Notes under the pieces: model-generated
Told to the model about the DNA's origin: nothing
Databases searched by the model: none
Seen by the model: the letters and a program-made list of their open reading frames with translations, nothing else
Shown: piece by piece, positions 1 to 13,510 of the stretch
How the letters are laid out: each line of letters starts with the position of its first letter
How positions within the stretch are numbered: position 1 is the stretch's first letter
Translations under genes and position numbers: made by a program
DNA from: Lycocorax pyrrhopterus obiensis
Lineage: Eukaryota > Chordata > Aves > Passeriformes > Paradisaeidae
DNA: 64,000 nucleotides
Assembly: GCA_014706295.1 (NCBI GenBank)
Contig: JACSVZ010000006.1
Location: 31,689,017-31,753,016 of the forward strand
Direction of reading: 5' to 3'

Positions 1-837
1 GCCTTATCTACCACTTTGAAAAGTATTTTCTAAACCATAGGAAAAAGATGAAAGACCTATGTTTATGACAACAGAAATTAAATTACATAGCAGTAGGAAT
101 AATATTACCAATTTCATGCTTTTATGTATACTGCTCATCATGGATTGGGCTTCTACGTAGTAAACATTGCAAAAGCACCAAAAAAAGAGTTCCCTCTTAG
201 AACGGTTAATTAAGCCATTATGAACTCGGTTTGTGCAATTGTTTATTATTTGATGTCTGATCAAAGCAGTATTCCAGAATTCTCTACTGATCATTAATTC
301 CAGATGTGTGTCAGAGCTATAATTTGTATTACAGTTGGGCAAGACATGTGACGGAGTGAAAGACTGGTGTTTATATACTGTGTATATCATATACTAAGGG
401 AGATATATCCCTGTTATGTGATATCTTTTGTATTGCCCAGAGCAGCACCCCTTACAATAATAATTTCATTTTTGATTAATGGCTGCAGATTTTCTGCCCT
501 CTCTGTATGTAATACACCTACTGATATATTTATCTTCAAACCTAATTTCAGATGAACTGAGTATTTCGAACTATTCTTTTCAATCACCGTCATATTTCAT
601 CTATTGAATGAAAATCCAGAGCCATCTGCTCCCTTGAATTCAGCTATGTTGATTTTTTTACCTTGAACTGAGAGTCTCGCAGTGGGTTTTAATAGCTGTG
701 GTATTCCCCACATTTTGTTGTGTGAAAGTAGGGTGTCTGTGCCACTCTAGAGTTTGGTAGTTTTCTCCTTAATCTGCTTTAAATCATAAAATCACATCCT
801 TAACTCCTGTTAGTGTCCTCAGCTTTGGGTACTGGAA
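1..837. other. Non-coding stretch, nothing recognised
   Basis: AT-rich single-copy-looking sequence with short chance ORFs on both strands. None shows a recognisable domain, low-complexity coding pattern or splice context. It may be MTNR1A intron 1 or 5' flank. Confidence 0.5.
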
Positions 838-1190
838 GGGTGCTCTAAGGTCTCCCCAGGCCCTCCTCTTCTCCAGGCTGAACAGCTCCAACTCTTTCGG
901 CCTGACTGCATAGGAGAGGTTCTCCAGTCCTCTGATCAGGTTTGTGGCCCTCCTTTGGACCTACTCCAACAGGTCCACATTGTTCTTATGTTGTGTATCC
1001 CAGAGCTGGATGCAGTTTCCTGGGTAGGGTCTCACCAGAGCAGAGTGACAGAATCCCCTCCCTTGCCCTGCTGGCCATGCTGTTTTGGATGCAGCCCAGG
1101 ACACAATTGGCTTTTTGGGTTGCAAGTGCTCATTGCTGGGTCATGTTGAGCTTTGTGTCAACCAACACTCCCAAGTAATTCTCCCCAATT
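838..1190 (-). mobile_element. CR1 LINE relic, RT C-terminal segment
   Basis: Read on the minus strand, this matches the end of CR1 ORF2: a 'LNMTQQ'-like stretch, 'ALATQKANCVLGCIQNS'-like residues, a degraded 'LVRPYPGN' equivalent, and a '[34 protein letters not shown]'-type tail. It is frameshifted and decayed, so it has no coding capacity. The + strand ORFs across it (942-1178) are antisense shadows. The 3' UTR and terminal octamers are missing, so both ends are eroded. The CR1 call is from recognition of the family. The exact subfamily cannot be given by eye. Confidence 0.85.
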
Positions 1191-4100
1191 CAAAGTTACT
1201 GACACTGAAGTGTCAGTAGTTACCAAGACTGAAGTTCAGAAAAACTGAGGTGGAAAGCAAGTACCAGCTTCTCTACCCCAACTTTGGAGTAGAGAAAACA
1301 GCAGGGAAGTTGGACTCACAGGAGCATTCTTGAGTTAAAACTTTCCAGCTGAAGAGTGTACAGTGTACAATCCTCCTATACTGTTGTGGGCAAGCATAGA
1401 GTTCTGAAGATCTGTAAGTATTATCGATTTTCTTTTTCTCTCCTTGAGATAAAGGATTTTTTGTGTTTTGGGAGCTACTGACTGGGAAACAATTCATTCT
1501 GTCCTCTTCAGAAAAACCTGGATAGGTAGGCAAGGCTTTGCAGTTTACAGTCCTTACAGCTGTAAGGACTTTTTTAGAAATTCAGTTCCTGCTGTCTTTC
1601 AAATATAGTCACCTCACAGAGGACTCACATGAAGTTTCTTTTCTTTTTTTCTTTTTTCACATTTTCTGTACAAGCAAAGAAGGTGGAAGGTGGTTGCTGA
1701 TGGGTTGTTGTTGTTTGGGTTTTTTTCAAACAGCATTCTTTTTCAGGGCAGTTCCATTTAAACACGTGAACATCTTAAGGATATGGATGCCCCAGTCAAA
1801 CAATGCTTATCCCTGAAGCTAACATATGTTGAAATGCTTTTGCAGCACTTAGCTATGTATGTCACTACTGGAGTGTCTGGAACTGAAAGCCATTATGAAG
1901 ATTTTTGTTTTGGTTTGTTTTTCTTTTTTTCTTTCTTATCTAAACTGAACTTAAGATTCAAATGTAAACACAGTGCTGACACTAAATTTTCAACAAGTCC
2001 CAAGAATATTTCAGTTACTTCAGATAGTTCTGTCTTCATCTTATTGCAGCACCTACACAAAAGGAGATCATGATTGATGTATTAAACATCTAGGGAGAAA
2101 AAATAGCTTCAGTGCCAGTTATACTTGAGAAGAAGAGGCAGAAGTATTTTGTTTTCTATCCAGATACTCAAGGCACTTTCTGCTTAAATGACTCTTCTTC
2201 TGGTAAACAAAGTATTCAAAATGAAGTTCCTAAGACATGTTTTCTAGCAATAGTAACTGAAAGATTTCTTATGTCACTGTATCTACATGCCTCCTATGCC
2301 CATGCTCCAGTCACTCAAATCCATGGATTTATCTAAAATCAAAATTTATTCCAACACACTGCATTCCCCTTTGGCTTATCCTTAGCTGCTTGAATTATCA
2401 CAAAAGTCATATTAATAAAGGCAGCTGTTTTTCATCAAAATGAAGTTTGTGATGCTGTTTCTTGAATACTGAAAGGCCAAAGCTGCGCACATCAATTGCA
2501 GACCAAAGTTCAGAAAGAAATTTCAGCTGAATTTTCTGGGGTGTATATGTTTTTAACTTAATTCCCTGGTGGTTTTACATTTTATCTTATCTTTCAATAT
2601 TTTTCATATGAAAGCTCTTATGAATGTGATGAAGTAGCCAGGGGTTCTTCTGGTTTCTAAAGGCAAATGGATGGTTCACAAATGACAAATTTGACCATTT
2701 CCAGCAAGAAAATAATTTGACTGTCTTGTGTCAGTGATTCTTTTCCCTAATCACATCTTTTAAGCTAAATGGTACTTTTTGCAGAATTTTTTTCTCCCAA
2801 AATTTCGAAGAGCGTGACTGTCATAAGGGAACATCATTTCTCATTAGAAACAAGATGAGGTTGCTACCTCATGGACTGTCAAGCCAAATCTGCCTGATGT
2901 ATATGCTTTGTGAATAATATCATTAACAACTGCATGAAGCAGAAAGTCTCTTTAGACTCCATCTGCATTGTAGTTATCCAGAATGGAAAAATGTCTCACA
3001 GCAGTATTTTCAACAGTTTAGAAATTATATAGCCACAGTGATTGCTGTCTGATTTCTGCCTGGCAGATAGCAGTGGCTGAAAAATGATCTATGACATTAC
3101 AATGGCTTTTGAATACTGAATGCAATGTATAAATGTTACCTTAAAAAGATAGTTTAAGACATTTGGGTACTTTATATATGTGTGTGTATATATATATATA
3201 CACTTTTTTTTTTTGTAGTTGGAAATTTTGATTTGTTCCACTCTGTTTCTCTTCAACTGTTTAGTCTTTGGGGAATGTAGAAAGTAGCATTAGTAGCTGC
3301 CAAAATACTGGATATGTCAAATTCTGTAGGGATGAGAGAAAACAGCTGTTGTGAAAATTTCAAGGAGTCAGTCTGCCTCTTATCCTACCTAACACAGGAT
3401 CACCTCTACTAACATGACCCTGAAAAAGGATCTCCTCAGTCAATTCATTACTGGATTTCAGAATCTTCCTGCTTAATTCTGTGCTGCAAAGTTATGGAGT
3501 AAAAACTGAGTTTACATCTATGCATACAGGAACTACTTTCTCATTCTCTTCAGAGTTGTTTCTCTTCTTGCTTCTAATGACATGTGAAATTGACGAAGAG
3601 AACTCGAAAGTATCACCATCAATCTTTTTCCCATGTCTGTGAGGCATACAAAGATTAAAAATGCATAATCGCTTTTCCAACAACATAACATGAGAAATAT
3701 TCACTTGCCCTTTATCCTTCACCCAAGACTTTATGAAGAAAATTCTCAAAAGATTTTGACCAATTAGAAATCTTGGACTTTGTGTGAATCATCTTATTGA
3801 GGTTTATGGCAAAAAATGTCTGTACATGTTGAAGTGTTTAAAGTTTTTGAAGGCAAAGTCTTTAATTTCAAATTATATTATGTTTTTGTGCTTCAATATA
3901 GATTATAATTTCATGATTATAAAAAAGAAAAAATACTTCTAATATTATTACTTTAATTAAAAAAATAAGGTTTTTTTCTATAGCTTGACAGCAGGAAGAT
4001 ATGTCTTAACAATGAAGTTTCCACACTTACGTGTTGAAAACAATCTTTATCTTCTTGATGAAGTTTAGTTTGGTTTTTTTTCCTCTGAAAGTTGTTGCTA

Positions 4101-7100
4101 GCACCCTACCGATGTTAATGATCCATTACTCTTTCAGATTTCTCAGAGCCTAACTATGAAGGCTTAGTAAGTTTGATATGTTGCCAAATTCACTTTCAGG
4201 CTCAGATTCTGTTTCCTTTTTCCTGATTTAGGTTTGTAGAATTTATTTAGTCTTTGTAATCATGTCCAAGAAAAGCACCTTGGTCTGTTGATACTTGAGT
4301 AAGATAAGAGGATCCAACCTTGGATGATTACACAAGTCACTGTCTAGAACAGTTCAGTGTGCTTTTTGCAGGCAACATCTAAAAAAATTACAGAAAGAGA
4401 GGGAAAGAAAACATATTTTTGATTGCTTTTCATTCTGCTGAGGATAGAAAGGGTTGTTTCTTCTGTTGCTGATTTCTGAGAGATTTAATTAATGTTTTTT
4501 GCATGAGGTAAGCAAATTAATGTCTCTAGAATCAGAACTTTCTCTTTTACCTAACAAGTACTACATATTTGTTTTACTGATTATAGGCTTGAAAATAGTC
4601 TTCCAACCTTTTCACATATATCTTGCCACCTTTCTTACATAAAGGCCTCATTTTATCAGCCATGATTTTAATGACAGTTCTTCTGGAAGAAAACGTGTGT
4701 AACAATTCCTTGGTAGATATTTCTAACATTATTTAATCTTGTTTCATCTTCTGAAATCTAATTTCAGGTATTCTCTTTCGAAAAATTTTCCATCAAATTA
4801 TGAAATAATAACTCTCTATATCTAATTGAATCTGAATTTATTTCAAGGGCAGTATTAAGATGAAGAAGTAAATGTTAGTTGACCCTTCATATTTGGAAAG
4901 GAAGAGTGAATGGCAATATTAGAACAATCATGAATTATGCAGCAAGTCAGGATACCGGTGTAAAACTTCAGATGCTTGAATTTGACTCACACATCAATCG
5001 TTAGTAGAGAAAATGAACCCCTGCAGTTCAGCCCCTAACTCAAGTTGTTCCTTTTGATCCATTTTTTTAGGGGTATTTTCCTGAAGTCTTAACCTTAATC
5101 AGCTTCTGCTTTACAGTCAGCAGACAGCTCAGCCCATTATCTTTGCACCATTCAGCCTGTCAGAATTCATTAGCATGCCATCTACAGAGAACTCCCTCTG
5201 CAGCCAACTGTTTGTTAATTCATCTACAGCAAACTCTGAGGAATTTTGTTAAGGAGCCATTTTAGGCAAAATATTTCATTTATACTTCCTTTGGCACTAT
5301 TTAGCCAAAGGTTCAACAAACGTCAGATTTTTACAGCTCGCCCACACTTAATAAGATTTTTTTTCTTCTCGAGATTTTGAAAGTAAAGTACTTTGTTAGC
5401 AGTGATTCTGGCAGTGGGTAGATACTACAATAAAAATCATGCAATATTATTCCATCAAGCTGTTTAGTACTCTTTTTCCCTTGCAGGGAATTTATCTTCA
5501 ATTAAGTACACTAAATATAATAAGTTGGAGTATCTTTCAATTTGGAAGTTCCATAAGAGACATTAATTACTTCATGTACCTAAAGCATATTTTTCTGAGA
5601 TTGCTACAGGGCGTTGAAACTTTCTTCTTTTGGAATGCAATTTCTTCATTTTTGTTAAGCCTGACTTACTTTCATAAGAATGTCTCCATGAGGATAACCA
5701 GCATCTTCTTTAACTGCACTGAGGTATTTGATTTCATTCTTATATTGGAATGCTAAATACTTTAAACAATAGTGGCCTTCAGTATTGTATTTAAGTTTAT
5801 CAATAAAAATCCTATAAAAATTTTTCACCTCTTCTTGTTGCCTTCATAGGAGTGTCAGAATAAAATGATCTGTCATATACAGGAGTTCTTTCTCCTCCAT
5901 GAATATTTTCTAGGCAAAAAATGCTTAGTTTCATGAACAGAGGATATATTCCCTGTGTTGTGTCAAAGAACTAGACACCAAAATGTCTACAGATTAAAGT
6001 ACCAACCAAATTTGCTGTAAAGAATCAATCAAAGTACCTCAGTTAGGAGAGCAGTATCAGAGACATCTGTAAAATCAGTGGAAATGCCTCAAGAAAGCTG
6101 GTCAGCTGAGACAGAATCCCCCATTAAGTTTTTTCAGAAAGTCTCAACTCTTCATAAAAATGCCATACAGAAGGTTGATAATAATGAGCACTGTTATGAA
6201 TTTTCTGAGAGCCGTCATTTTCTCATTAATCAAACATCTGGTTGCTGTTTGCTCCATTCCCCTAGTAACTCCTTCTGGGTTTCAATTTGGTTACTGGGAT
6301 AACTACTCATTCTTATAAACATACAGTGTATGTGAATCACTGAGAGGAAGAGGGAGGCCTATTAATTATAACAGAGAAGGAACAACGTGAGAGGTTTCAT
6401 TGAAAGGTATGAAGTTTCCTTTTTCTCAATAAATACATAGCAATATGGAACACCATTATGAAGACACCAGAAGCCAAAACAATGAATGCATGTCTGTGCA
6501 AGTTGGAGCAGAGGTACAGAGGGACAAAGACAAGAAAGACACAACTTCTTGCTTCTCTTTACCTCTTTTATTTTTAAACTTGGTTAAAAAACAAAATAAT
6601 TGAAGGTGTCATTCTGATTTTTCACCTCTGGAATGTGGGTATGCAGGAGTTAGCTTGCTCTCTTTGACAGTCAGCAAATCTTTAGGAAAAAAACAATAGA
6701 TCAACACAGAAATAAACAAAGGAACAAAAATCCCCAAACCCAACTCCAAAAACCCAGTAAGAGAAACAATTTTCAAAATCTGCCATTAACACCAATTTGG
6801 AAAAGTTGCAGAAATTTAGTTATCTGTGTTAAATTTTGTCCAAAGGGATAAATTGCACTGAAATAATGTGTGGAGAAAACAGACTTCCAAATGTAGACTC
6901 CTCTAATGAGAGCTGAGAAAAAGCAGCAAAATCCATATAAGTCCCATGTACACACAAAGGCTTTTATTTTAATATAATTGTAACAGATTGTAAACTCTGT
7001 AGGAATGTACACTCAGGGCAGAAAATTAGAAACATTCCATTGTCTAGTCTGATTTAATATTTACCACTTGCTGGGTGCATTCAGGGAATGGACTCTCAGG

Positions 7101-10100
7101 CCTGTGAGAAAGTCTGGTCACTATAGTGACCCTGCAAGTAGCGGTTAATGGTTCTGTCTGCTCCCCAAAGCACCCCACGCAGACAGGAAAAGGCCACGCG
7201 TAAAACATCCACTTTAAGTCCCTAGACGATGTGCCTCCTTTTCTCTGTTGACTCTGTAGGACTCCCATGTGATGGGTAGAGATAGCAGTCACCTCGAATT
7301 TGTTCTTCTCAATTTCTTGAATTTGGCTACTCTAGTAAGTGCCAGGATCAATCTATGGCTTCACTGTATTTAATATATAAAGCCTGTAGAGGCAAGCTTG
7401 GATGGGGCAGATCAGGCTCTGACTGAAAGTTAAAACATGCTGGCTATTCCCAGAAATTATTACTTTGTAGTGAAGATTATGTTGATACATCTGAAGATTT
7501 AGAGCTTTTCCAAAAGTTAAAGATCCGCATTATCGATGTAAATTCTAATCTGCATCTGTTAAATTGCTTTTAACTCAGTACTATGATGTGACTTTAATCT
7601 GAAATTTCTGAAGATACATCTTTTCCCCACTTTCTTATTTTAATAAGGAATTAAAAGCCCTTTGACATCAAAAATAAAACTTTCTTTAGTAAAAAAATTA
7701 AGTATGAGTTGGGTCTGATATTAATTCTTCATTAGAAAATAATTTCAAAATAATGCATTAGGTTAGACTTTAACATGTTCATATTTAAAAAAAAAAGTTA
7801 TAAGTTAAAAAAAAAATTTTTTTTTAAATTAAAAAATGCATTCAACTCGTTGTCATTTCCACTACCAGACACTAGAGGGGAAAAATGTTCCATGTTTTTA
7901 GACCATTAAGATGCAAACTAAGCTGTAATGTATTCCATTTTACGCATCACTTCTCAGAATAAGAATGCAGAGTCTAATACATTTGTTATAGATTTCCTAG
8001 TTGTAGCAGGAAATGATTAATTGTATTGTATTCATATTGTTATTGATTCACTGAATTAGCACTCAGACATGGGATTCATAACAGTATTCTTTACTAAATA
8101 GTCAGCTGGTATCAAGATGTGATTCAGTCTGATTATTTAATCCTTACAGAGTATGAAAATCCATTAATATACACTGTATTTTAATTACAATGTAACAACT
8201 TTGTCCAGGTGATGGTAGCTGGTTCATTTAATTCCTATCTACAGATAAGTTCTTGTGAACATGTTCATTCACAGAAACTGCATTTTTTTCTTTTCTATGA
8301 AATATATCCTAATTTTCACAAGTTTGTTTGTGATTGTGTTTCTTAAAGCAAGTCTGACAGGTTTTTTTTCTTGAACTCCACGCTCTCTATGTTCTGCTTT
8401 ACCACAAAAAAAAAAAAGAGGAAATTTGGAATACTTAGACCTTTGCAAAATCCAAATACTTTGAATATTTATATCCAAATATATATCAAAATACATTTTA
8501 ATGGGAATAATCAGGAGATTTTAGAAAATTCAGTGGTGTTTTCCCCCAGACAGGCACAGAAAGCAGAAATGTTAAACAGTGATGGGTAACAGGGAGAGCA
8601 ACAGATGTGTGCAAGTGTGCTTCACAAACTTAGCCAAAAAACATTCTAACTCAGATGCTGGAATATCTTTAGTACTGTAGGGCATATGGCATTATAGGAC
8701 AGTATTAAAAACAGTGGGTTGTTACCTGCTTTCTTTCTCTATGGTTGTTTCTGTTACAAATCCTTAATACAACCTGCTGTTTGTACTGCTGACGGATGTG
8801 TTTGAGATTCTCAAAGCCCAGAGATACTAGATTTCTGGTTCCCCCTGAACCTGAGTGAGGTCTGGGCATCCAAGTCCCTGAGGTCCATTTTAGAAGCTCA
8901 GACCAGGAGCTTCTATGGACCTATGAAGACATCTCTTACCTTACTTCCCTTGCTGACTACAAGCAGGTTAGTTTCAGCAGAAGGTGTAGGAATACTCCAC
9001 ATAGGGCAGAGATGCCAGTTGTTCTGTTTTCATATTGATAGATGCAAGAAGCAGAGTAAAAGGCAGGAAAGATAAATAGAAGTGTCAGCCAGGAGAATTA
9101 CTCAATATAATTGGTTACCCCTTGTCTGAGTGCTACAGTACAGTGAGAAATGATGCTGTGCTAGTTCTACTAGGTGACAAAAGATGAATTGACAAGTAAA
9201 GAATAATATGAACTTCTATTTGATACTCATTTGCTAGGTGAGAAAACAAGGCTGCAAGTACCTTTGGGGGCCACAAAGGTAGAAAAAGCTGATCATAACA
9301 AGCAAAAGACTGACACCTTTCTCCAAAATTATTTGGGTTGTTTGTTGTTTATCAAGAGTCCCCAAATTTTTGATGAGATTATATTCTAAAGTCTAAATAT
9401 ATCTGAACATGAAGGAAAAGAGCTCTAAAACCAAGTTGGTTGGTTTACTCATCGGAAGTAGATAATTTTATAGAGAGACAGCCAAATACAGAGTTTAGAC
9501 AGGATTCCATATAGCTAATTTAAATAACTGGGAAGATTTAATACTTTTATTCTTTTACAAATGCAAATTTATAGAGATTTTTCTGAAAATTCTATTAGCA
9601 ATTCTTCAAAATTCCAGTGCCTCTCTCAAATGAAGGGTTTTATTTTTAATCAAAATATGCAATTAATTAGATAAACCAAAGTGACACATACAGAAAAGTA
9701 AAACATCTCTAATGGTATGATATATAAAAGGGAGCACTTCACATGTTTTGGACAGCTTATTCACAATGTATGACAAATATGACTACTTAACAAGGCTGAA
9801 ACAATTTCCAGACAATGATTTCCAGAAATGAGTAGTTGGGTTATCTGAACACATATCCATTGCTGATGCGGTTATTGAATGTCATCTTCAGTTTCGAACA
9901 AGCTTAAATCACTCCTGCTAGTATCAATGAGACTGATGTATGTTCAACAGGGAGAAAATATATCCCTAAAGAATGGGAGTTGTCATTGAGATTCCTGATT
10001 ATGTCAAATAATTTAATTTTCTGCTATTGTATCACATTGTTTTCTAACATTATTAGTCAACAGCTTCGGCTATATTATGAGTCTTGATCAAGAAAATGCA

Positions 10101-10819
10101 CCAAAAAAAAATCAGCTTGGTTTGTAATAGAGTCACGCTTCTGCCATAAACTAACTTGATATAAACTTTAACTTCTCTGATAATCCTAGAGGTATCTATC
10201 ACAGCTACCTCCATTTTATTTCTTGTTCTATATTTATACCAGTGACAATTTGGCATCATGTACCTGTCTATAATATAATATATGTGTATGTAAGCATGAC
10301 TTTTTATATGTATATAAAGACAAGATTTTTCTCCTGTAGTTGCATAACTATACATAGAAGTTTTTAAATAATTATCCTAGAAGGGAATAAAGAGAGCTCC
10401 CTATGGAAAAGACTGTATATATTCAGCAAAAACTTCATTTTGTTCTGTGACACTAAATTTTTTGTCTCCACCGATTTCGTAGAGATTCTGTCGATTGCAA
10501 ATACAGTGTTTTTCCAGTATTGAAATAATAACCAATAAAGCTTTTGGTATTGGACTCTAAGCTATGCCAGTTCTTAATCACTAGAAACATTTACGTGTAA
10601 TCTAGAAGAGACAGGACAATATATTTTGTTAATCTACTAACAAAGATTAAGTGCAATCCAAGATGGATTAGCCTGCTGTACTCAGTGTCAGTCCTCCTGT
10701 TTCATAGTACTACAGATAATCCTTAGTGGCACAAAATGTTACTAAGAGAATTAGCAGTCGAGTAGCTGAGAATTAGTACAAAAAGCCAAAATGAAAGATC
10801 TGGCATAGTCGTAGTTTCT
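1191..10819. other. Long non-coding stretch, no gene recognised
   Basis: About 9.6 kb of AT-rich sequence. All ORFs are short and have AT-driven composition. I see no exon with family motifs, no tRNA and no GC-rich promoter. Content noted includes a TA/TG microsatellite near 3173-3204, A/T homopolymer runs near 7788-7840 and 8405-8417, and an ordinary density of AATAAA-like words. It is consistent with MTNR1A intron 1 or upstream intergenic DNA. Confidence 0.5.
3173..3204. repeat. TA/TG dinucleotide microsatellite
   Basis: Alternating TATATATG, TGTGTG and a run of TA ending in CAC, followed at once by a T run. It is a simple compound dinucleotide repeat with no other signal. Confidence 0.85.
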
Positions 10820-11240
10820 TCATGTTGCCTCAGCCATGTTCTTTTCTTTCCTGTTGCAGCAGTGTGACATATCTACATAGTCCTCAAATATCAACCAGCT
10901 CTCCTGGACCATTCTGCTGTCCAGGGCCATATCCTCTGAAAAGGTTGAAATGTAGGGCTGTGATCCTGCTTTTGTTTTGCTAACTTCTTCTCTTAGGATC
11001 CTGAACTCCATCATTTCATGTTCACTGCAGCCAAGGCTGCCTCTGACTTTCAAGTTCCTCGCAAGTTCTTGCTTGTTCATAAGTACCAGGTCCAGTGCAG
11101 CACCTTACCTGTTGGCTCCTCAATCGCCTGTGCCAGGATGTTGTCTTCAGTGCTCTCCATAAACTGAGGTATCTTAAGTCCTTCTGTATTATCCTTCTGG
11201 CAGGTGTCAGGGTGGCTGAAGACTTCCTTGAGAACTAGGG
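10820..11240 (-). mobile_element. CR1 LINE relic, endonuclease/RT linker segment
   Basis: The minus strand reads the C-terminal part of the CR1 endonuclease and the linker before the reverse transcriptase. Visible pieces are an 'HPDTCQKDNTEG' segment (family form: HPD.CWKGNTAG), 'EEPTGK' (EEPTRG), '[20 protein letters not shown]' ([20 protein letters not shown]) and '[10 protein letters not shown]' (QESWLIFKDH). The reading frame changes near 11077-11080, and residues between the EFRILR and QESWLIF blocks look shortened, so the copy is dead. Neither the LINE 5' end nor 3' end is present. Confidence 0.85.
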
Positions 11241-12490
11241 CCTTGTAGAAACTTTGCATCAATGTCTTAGAGACCCTCTTTCAAATTTGATTGAAAAGTT
11301 TCAAATGTGAGAAAAGGGAACATCCAGACAGAAATGACTTTAAAGCTTTTTTTGAGGTTTTACAATATTTAGAATACAAGATGTATCTTTCTGCTAGGAA
11401 TTTTATTTGTCAATGAATTTTTCCTCCTCCTGTTTTTTCATCATAATGAAAAATATTATGTACAGCAAAAGATTTTCAATAGGTATAAAGTACGAAAAAA
11501 CAATCCAGAAATGTTCCATTTTGCTGTCTTCATGTAGATGGAAAAATATTTTGTCCTCTATTTTCTCTTGTACTGTCATTTTAGTTCTAACCTAACATCT
11601 CCAGGATAGTGCCTGGTATAACAACTGGGACATTTTAGCACAAGCTGCTGGTGGAGTAGAATAGTAATTGGTGGGTAATATTTGTAAAGCCACCTCAAGC
11701 TGCTAGATGGCCAATTCCAGTTAAAATTGGTAAAAAATGTGAGTCTAAACATTAAATGCAGCTTTCAAAACCTGAACTAAAGTTATTAAAAGAGGCTATG
11801 ATTGAATCTGCTGCAGCTTCTTATCCCTGTTGTCTCTACTGTCAAATCATTACTAAACCCACTCTTCAAATGGTATGTGGTGGCTGTGTAACCAGCCTAC
11901 ACAAACAGTTCTGTATGAACAAATTTAAAGTCTACATTATGCATATTCCTGGTGCAGCTGGATGGTCCTTTCTGAGGTCTGTGTTGTACGTTAGGGCCAC
12001 TTCAGATGCAGCCTGTTCCTCACAGAGTAGTAAGAATCAAAGTCACGTCTGTGTCTTGACTAGCAAGTAGGTTGGAAAGTAGTTCTTTTATATATGTACA
12101 GCCATCTTTCCACTGCAGCTCAGAGTGCAGGAAGCATGTTTGCTTGCTCCTTAGAATAGACCACTGTCAAATATTACAGACAGCTTTCATAATATCCTAG
12201 TTTAAAAAGTGGCAGTAAAGATTCAGTACTGCCATGTGCTGAGTTGCTAGCTTGTGTACTTATTTGATCAGTTTTGGAATATTACTAAAAAGCTTTCCAT
12301 AGTAATTTTTTATTTTTAAAAAGCACTTTTTACATAAGTTAAATTTTTGTTTTGAAAGGGAAGACTGCTTGATCAGCTGATTACTTATCCAGTAATCATT
12401 TATCTTATAAAAAAAATCAGAAATGTCCAGTTACTTATGATGCCTTTTACTGGTCTTAAAATCAAGAATCAAACACAGTTAGAAGGGAAA
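11241..12490. other. Non-coding stretch, nothing recognised
   Basis: AT-rich sequence without recognisable exons or repeats. The longest ORF (11756-12070, 104 codons, + strand) has many Cys and no motif, and I treat it as chance. Confidence 0.45.
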
Positions 12491-12494
12491 AAGG

Positions 12495-12800
12495 GATTTT
12501 ACCTCTGTATTTATTTTAAGGATCCTTAGGTGCACCACATCCAGGTGGAATGCACCGAAATGCACACTGCAATGCACATCCACAATCGTTCGGGTATAAC
12601 ATTATAGGTCTTACTAATTAGCATATCTATCATAAATTCCCCAATGAGAGGCTCGAGTGAGCCCCCCTCCCCAAGGAACCTTCTCCTGGATGGTTCTATC
12701 TTAGTTTACAGAACGTGTTCTGGAGAGGACCTTCGTGTCTGGGGCATCCTGATCCCTAACTATGAAGCTTCTAAGATGTTTAGTCTCCTAGCTTGACAAA
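12495..12800 (-). mobile_element. ERV LTR fragment (ERVK-like), minus strand
   Basis: Read on the minus strand, this has the look of the 3' part of a songbird-type ERV LTR: a GC-rich block followed by a polyadenylation signal AATAAA (+ strand TTTATT at 12510-12515) about 15-20 bases before the presumed LTR 3' end. It contains several TGCAC/AATGCAC words near 12530-12580. No clean TG/CA termini or target duplication could be fixed, so the limits are approximate. Assignment is by resemblance only. Confidence 0.5.
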
Positions 12801-12830
12801 TTTAAGTCTAAGAATATAAAATTCAAAGGT

Positions 12831-13385
12831 TGTGGGGGTTATAGGGCGGTCAGAGATAGCTGCTGTGTACCCCAAATTGTCTCTAGAGAGGGACAATTCA
12901 GGTGCGGACTGGGCCGCTAGCAGACCATCCTTTCTGCCCTGCGCTGCTGCGGCGCTGGTGGCACGCACCCCACACCTAAGCCGGATAGCTCAAATAGTAC
13001 CAGAGACAAGGAGCCAAGGAGGGCCCTCCGCTAGCCCGTGTTCCACGAACAGCTTTAATCATCCACAGAGGTGGGAAGGCGAAGAGAAAGAGGGACCACC
13101 AGGTCCCTCTTTACATAGTCTCATCTGGGGGCATGGGGGCGGTACCGAGGCGGGGCCAGGGAAGGGAGGCAATGAGCAGGGGAAGGGGCAGGGCAGGGGA
13201 CAGGTAAGGGGGCAGCCAAAAAGGCTGCTGGGAGAGGGAGTTTTACTTATACAGAGTCTGGGGTGGGGGGGGAAGGTTACATTCCAACTGCAAGGACTTG
13301 TGGGAGAGGCTTTTCCTTTCCAGAGATAAAAGGTATTTTTCAAATGACTGAGTTTTTCCACCAGCTGGCCTCAGTGACCCCAACA
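12831..13385 (-). mobile_element. Solo LTR of an endogenous retrovirus, minus strand
   Basis: Bounded by an imperfect inverted repeat typical of LTRs. The + strand begins TGTGGGGGTT and ends GACCCCAACA, which on the minus strand is TGTTGGGGT...ACCCCCACA. The minus strand carries a TATA-like TATAAGTAAAA (near 13241-13251), a second CTATGTAAAG near 13110-13120, and an ATTAAA polyadenylation signal (+ strand TTTAAT at 13054-13059). The interior is GC- and purine-rich. Long ORFs here on both strands (for example 12832-13329) come from this composition and are not genes. The flanking 5-mers (AAGGT and TAAGA) do not match, so the target duplication is lost or the end has been trimmed. Confidence 0.75.
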
Positions 13386-13510
13386 TAAGAATGTAGGCTA
13401 AAAAACACTGAAAATACAAAAGTTATAAAAGGTATATAAAAGGGGTATTAAAGAAAAGGCAAAAAATCATCGTGGCATCACTTACTTCTGCATATTCTCC
13501 TAACTATTTT

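Noticed and set aside
12832..13361. 165-codon + ORF and 100-codon - ORF, GC-rich, Gly/Pro/Arg-rich
   Set aside because: They lie within the minus strand LTR (12831-13385) and reflect its purine-rich composition.
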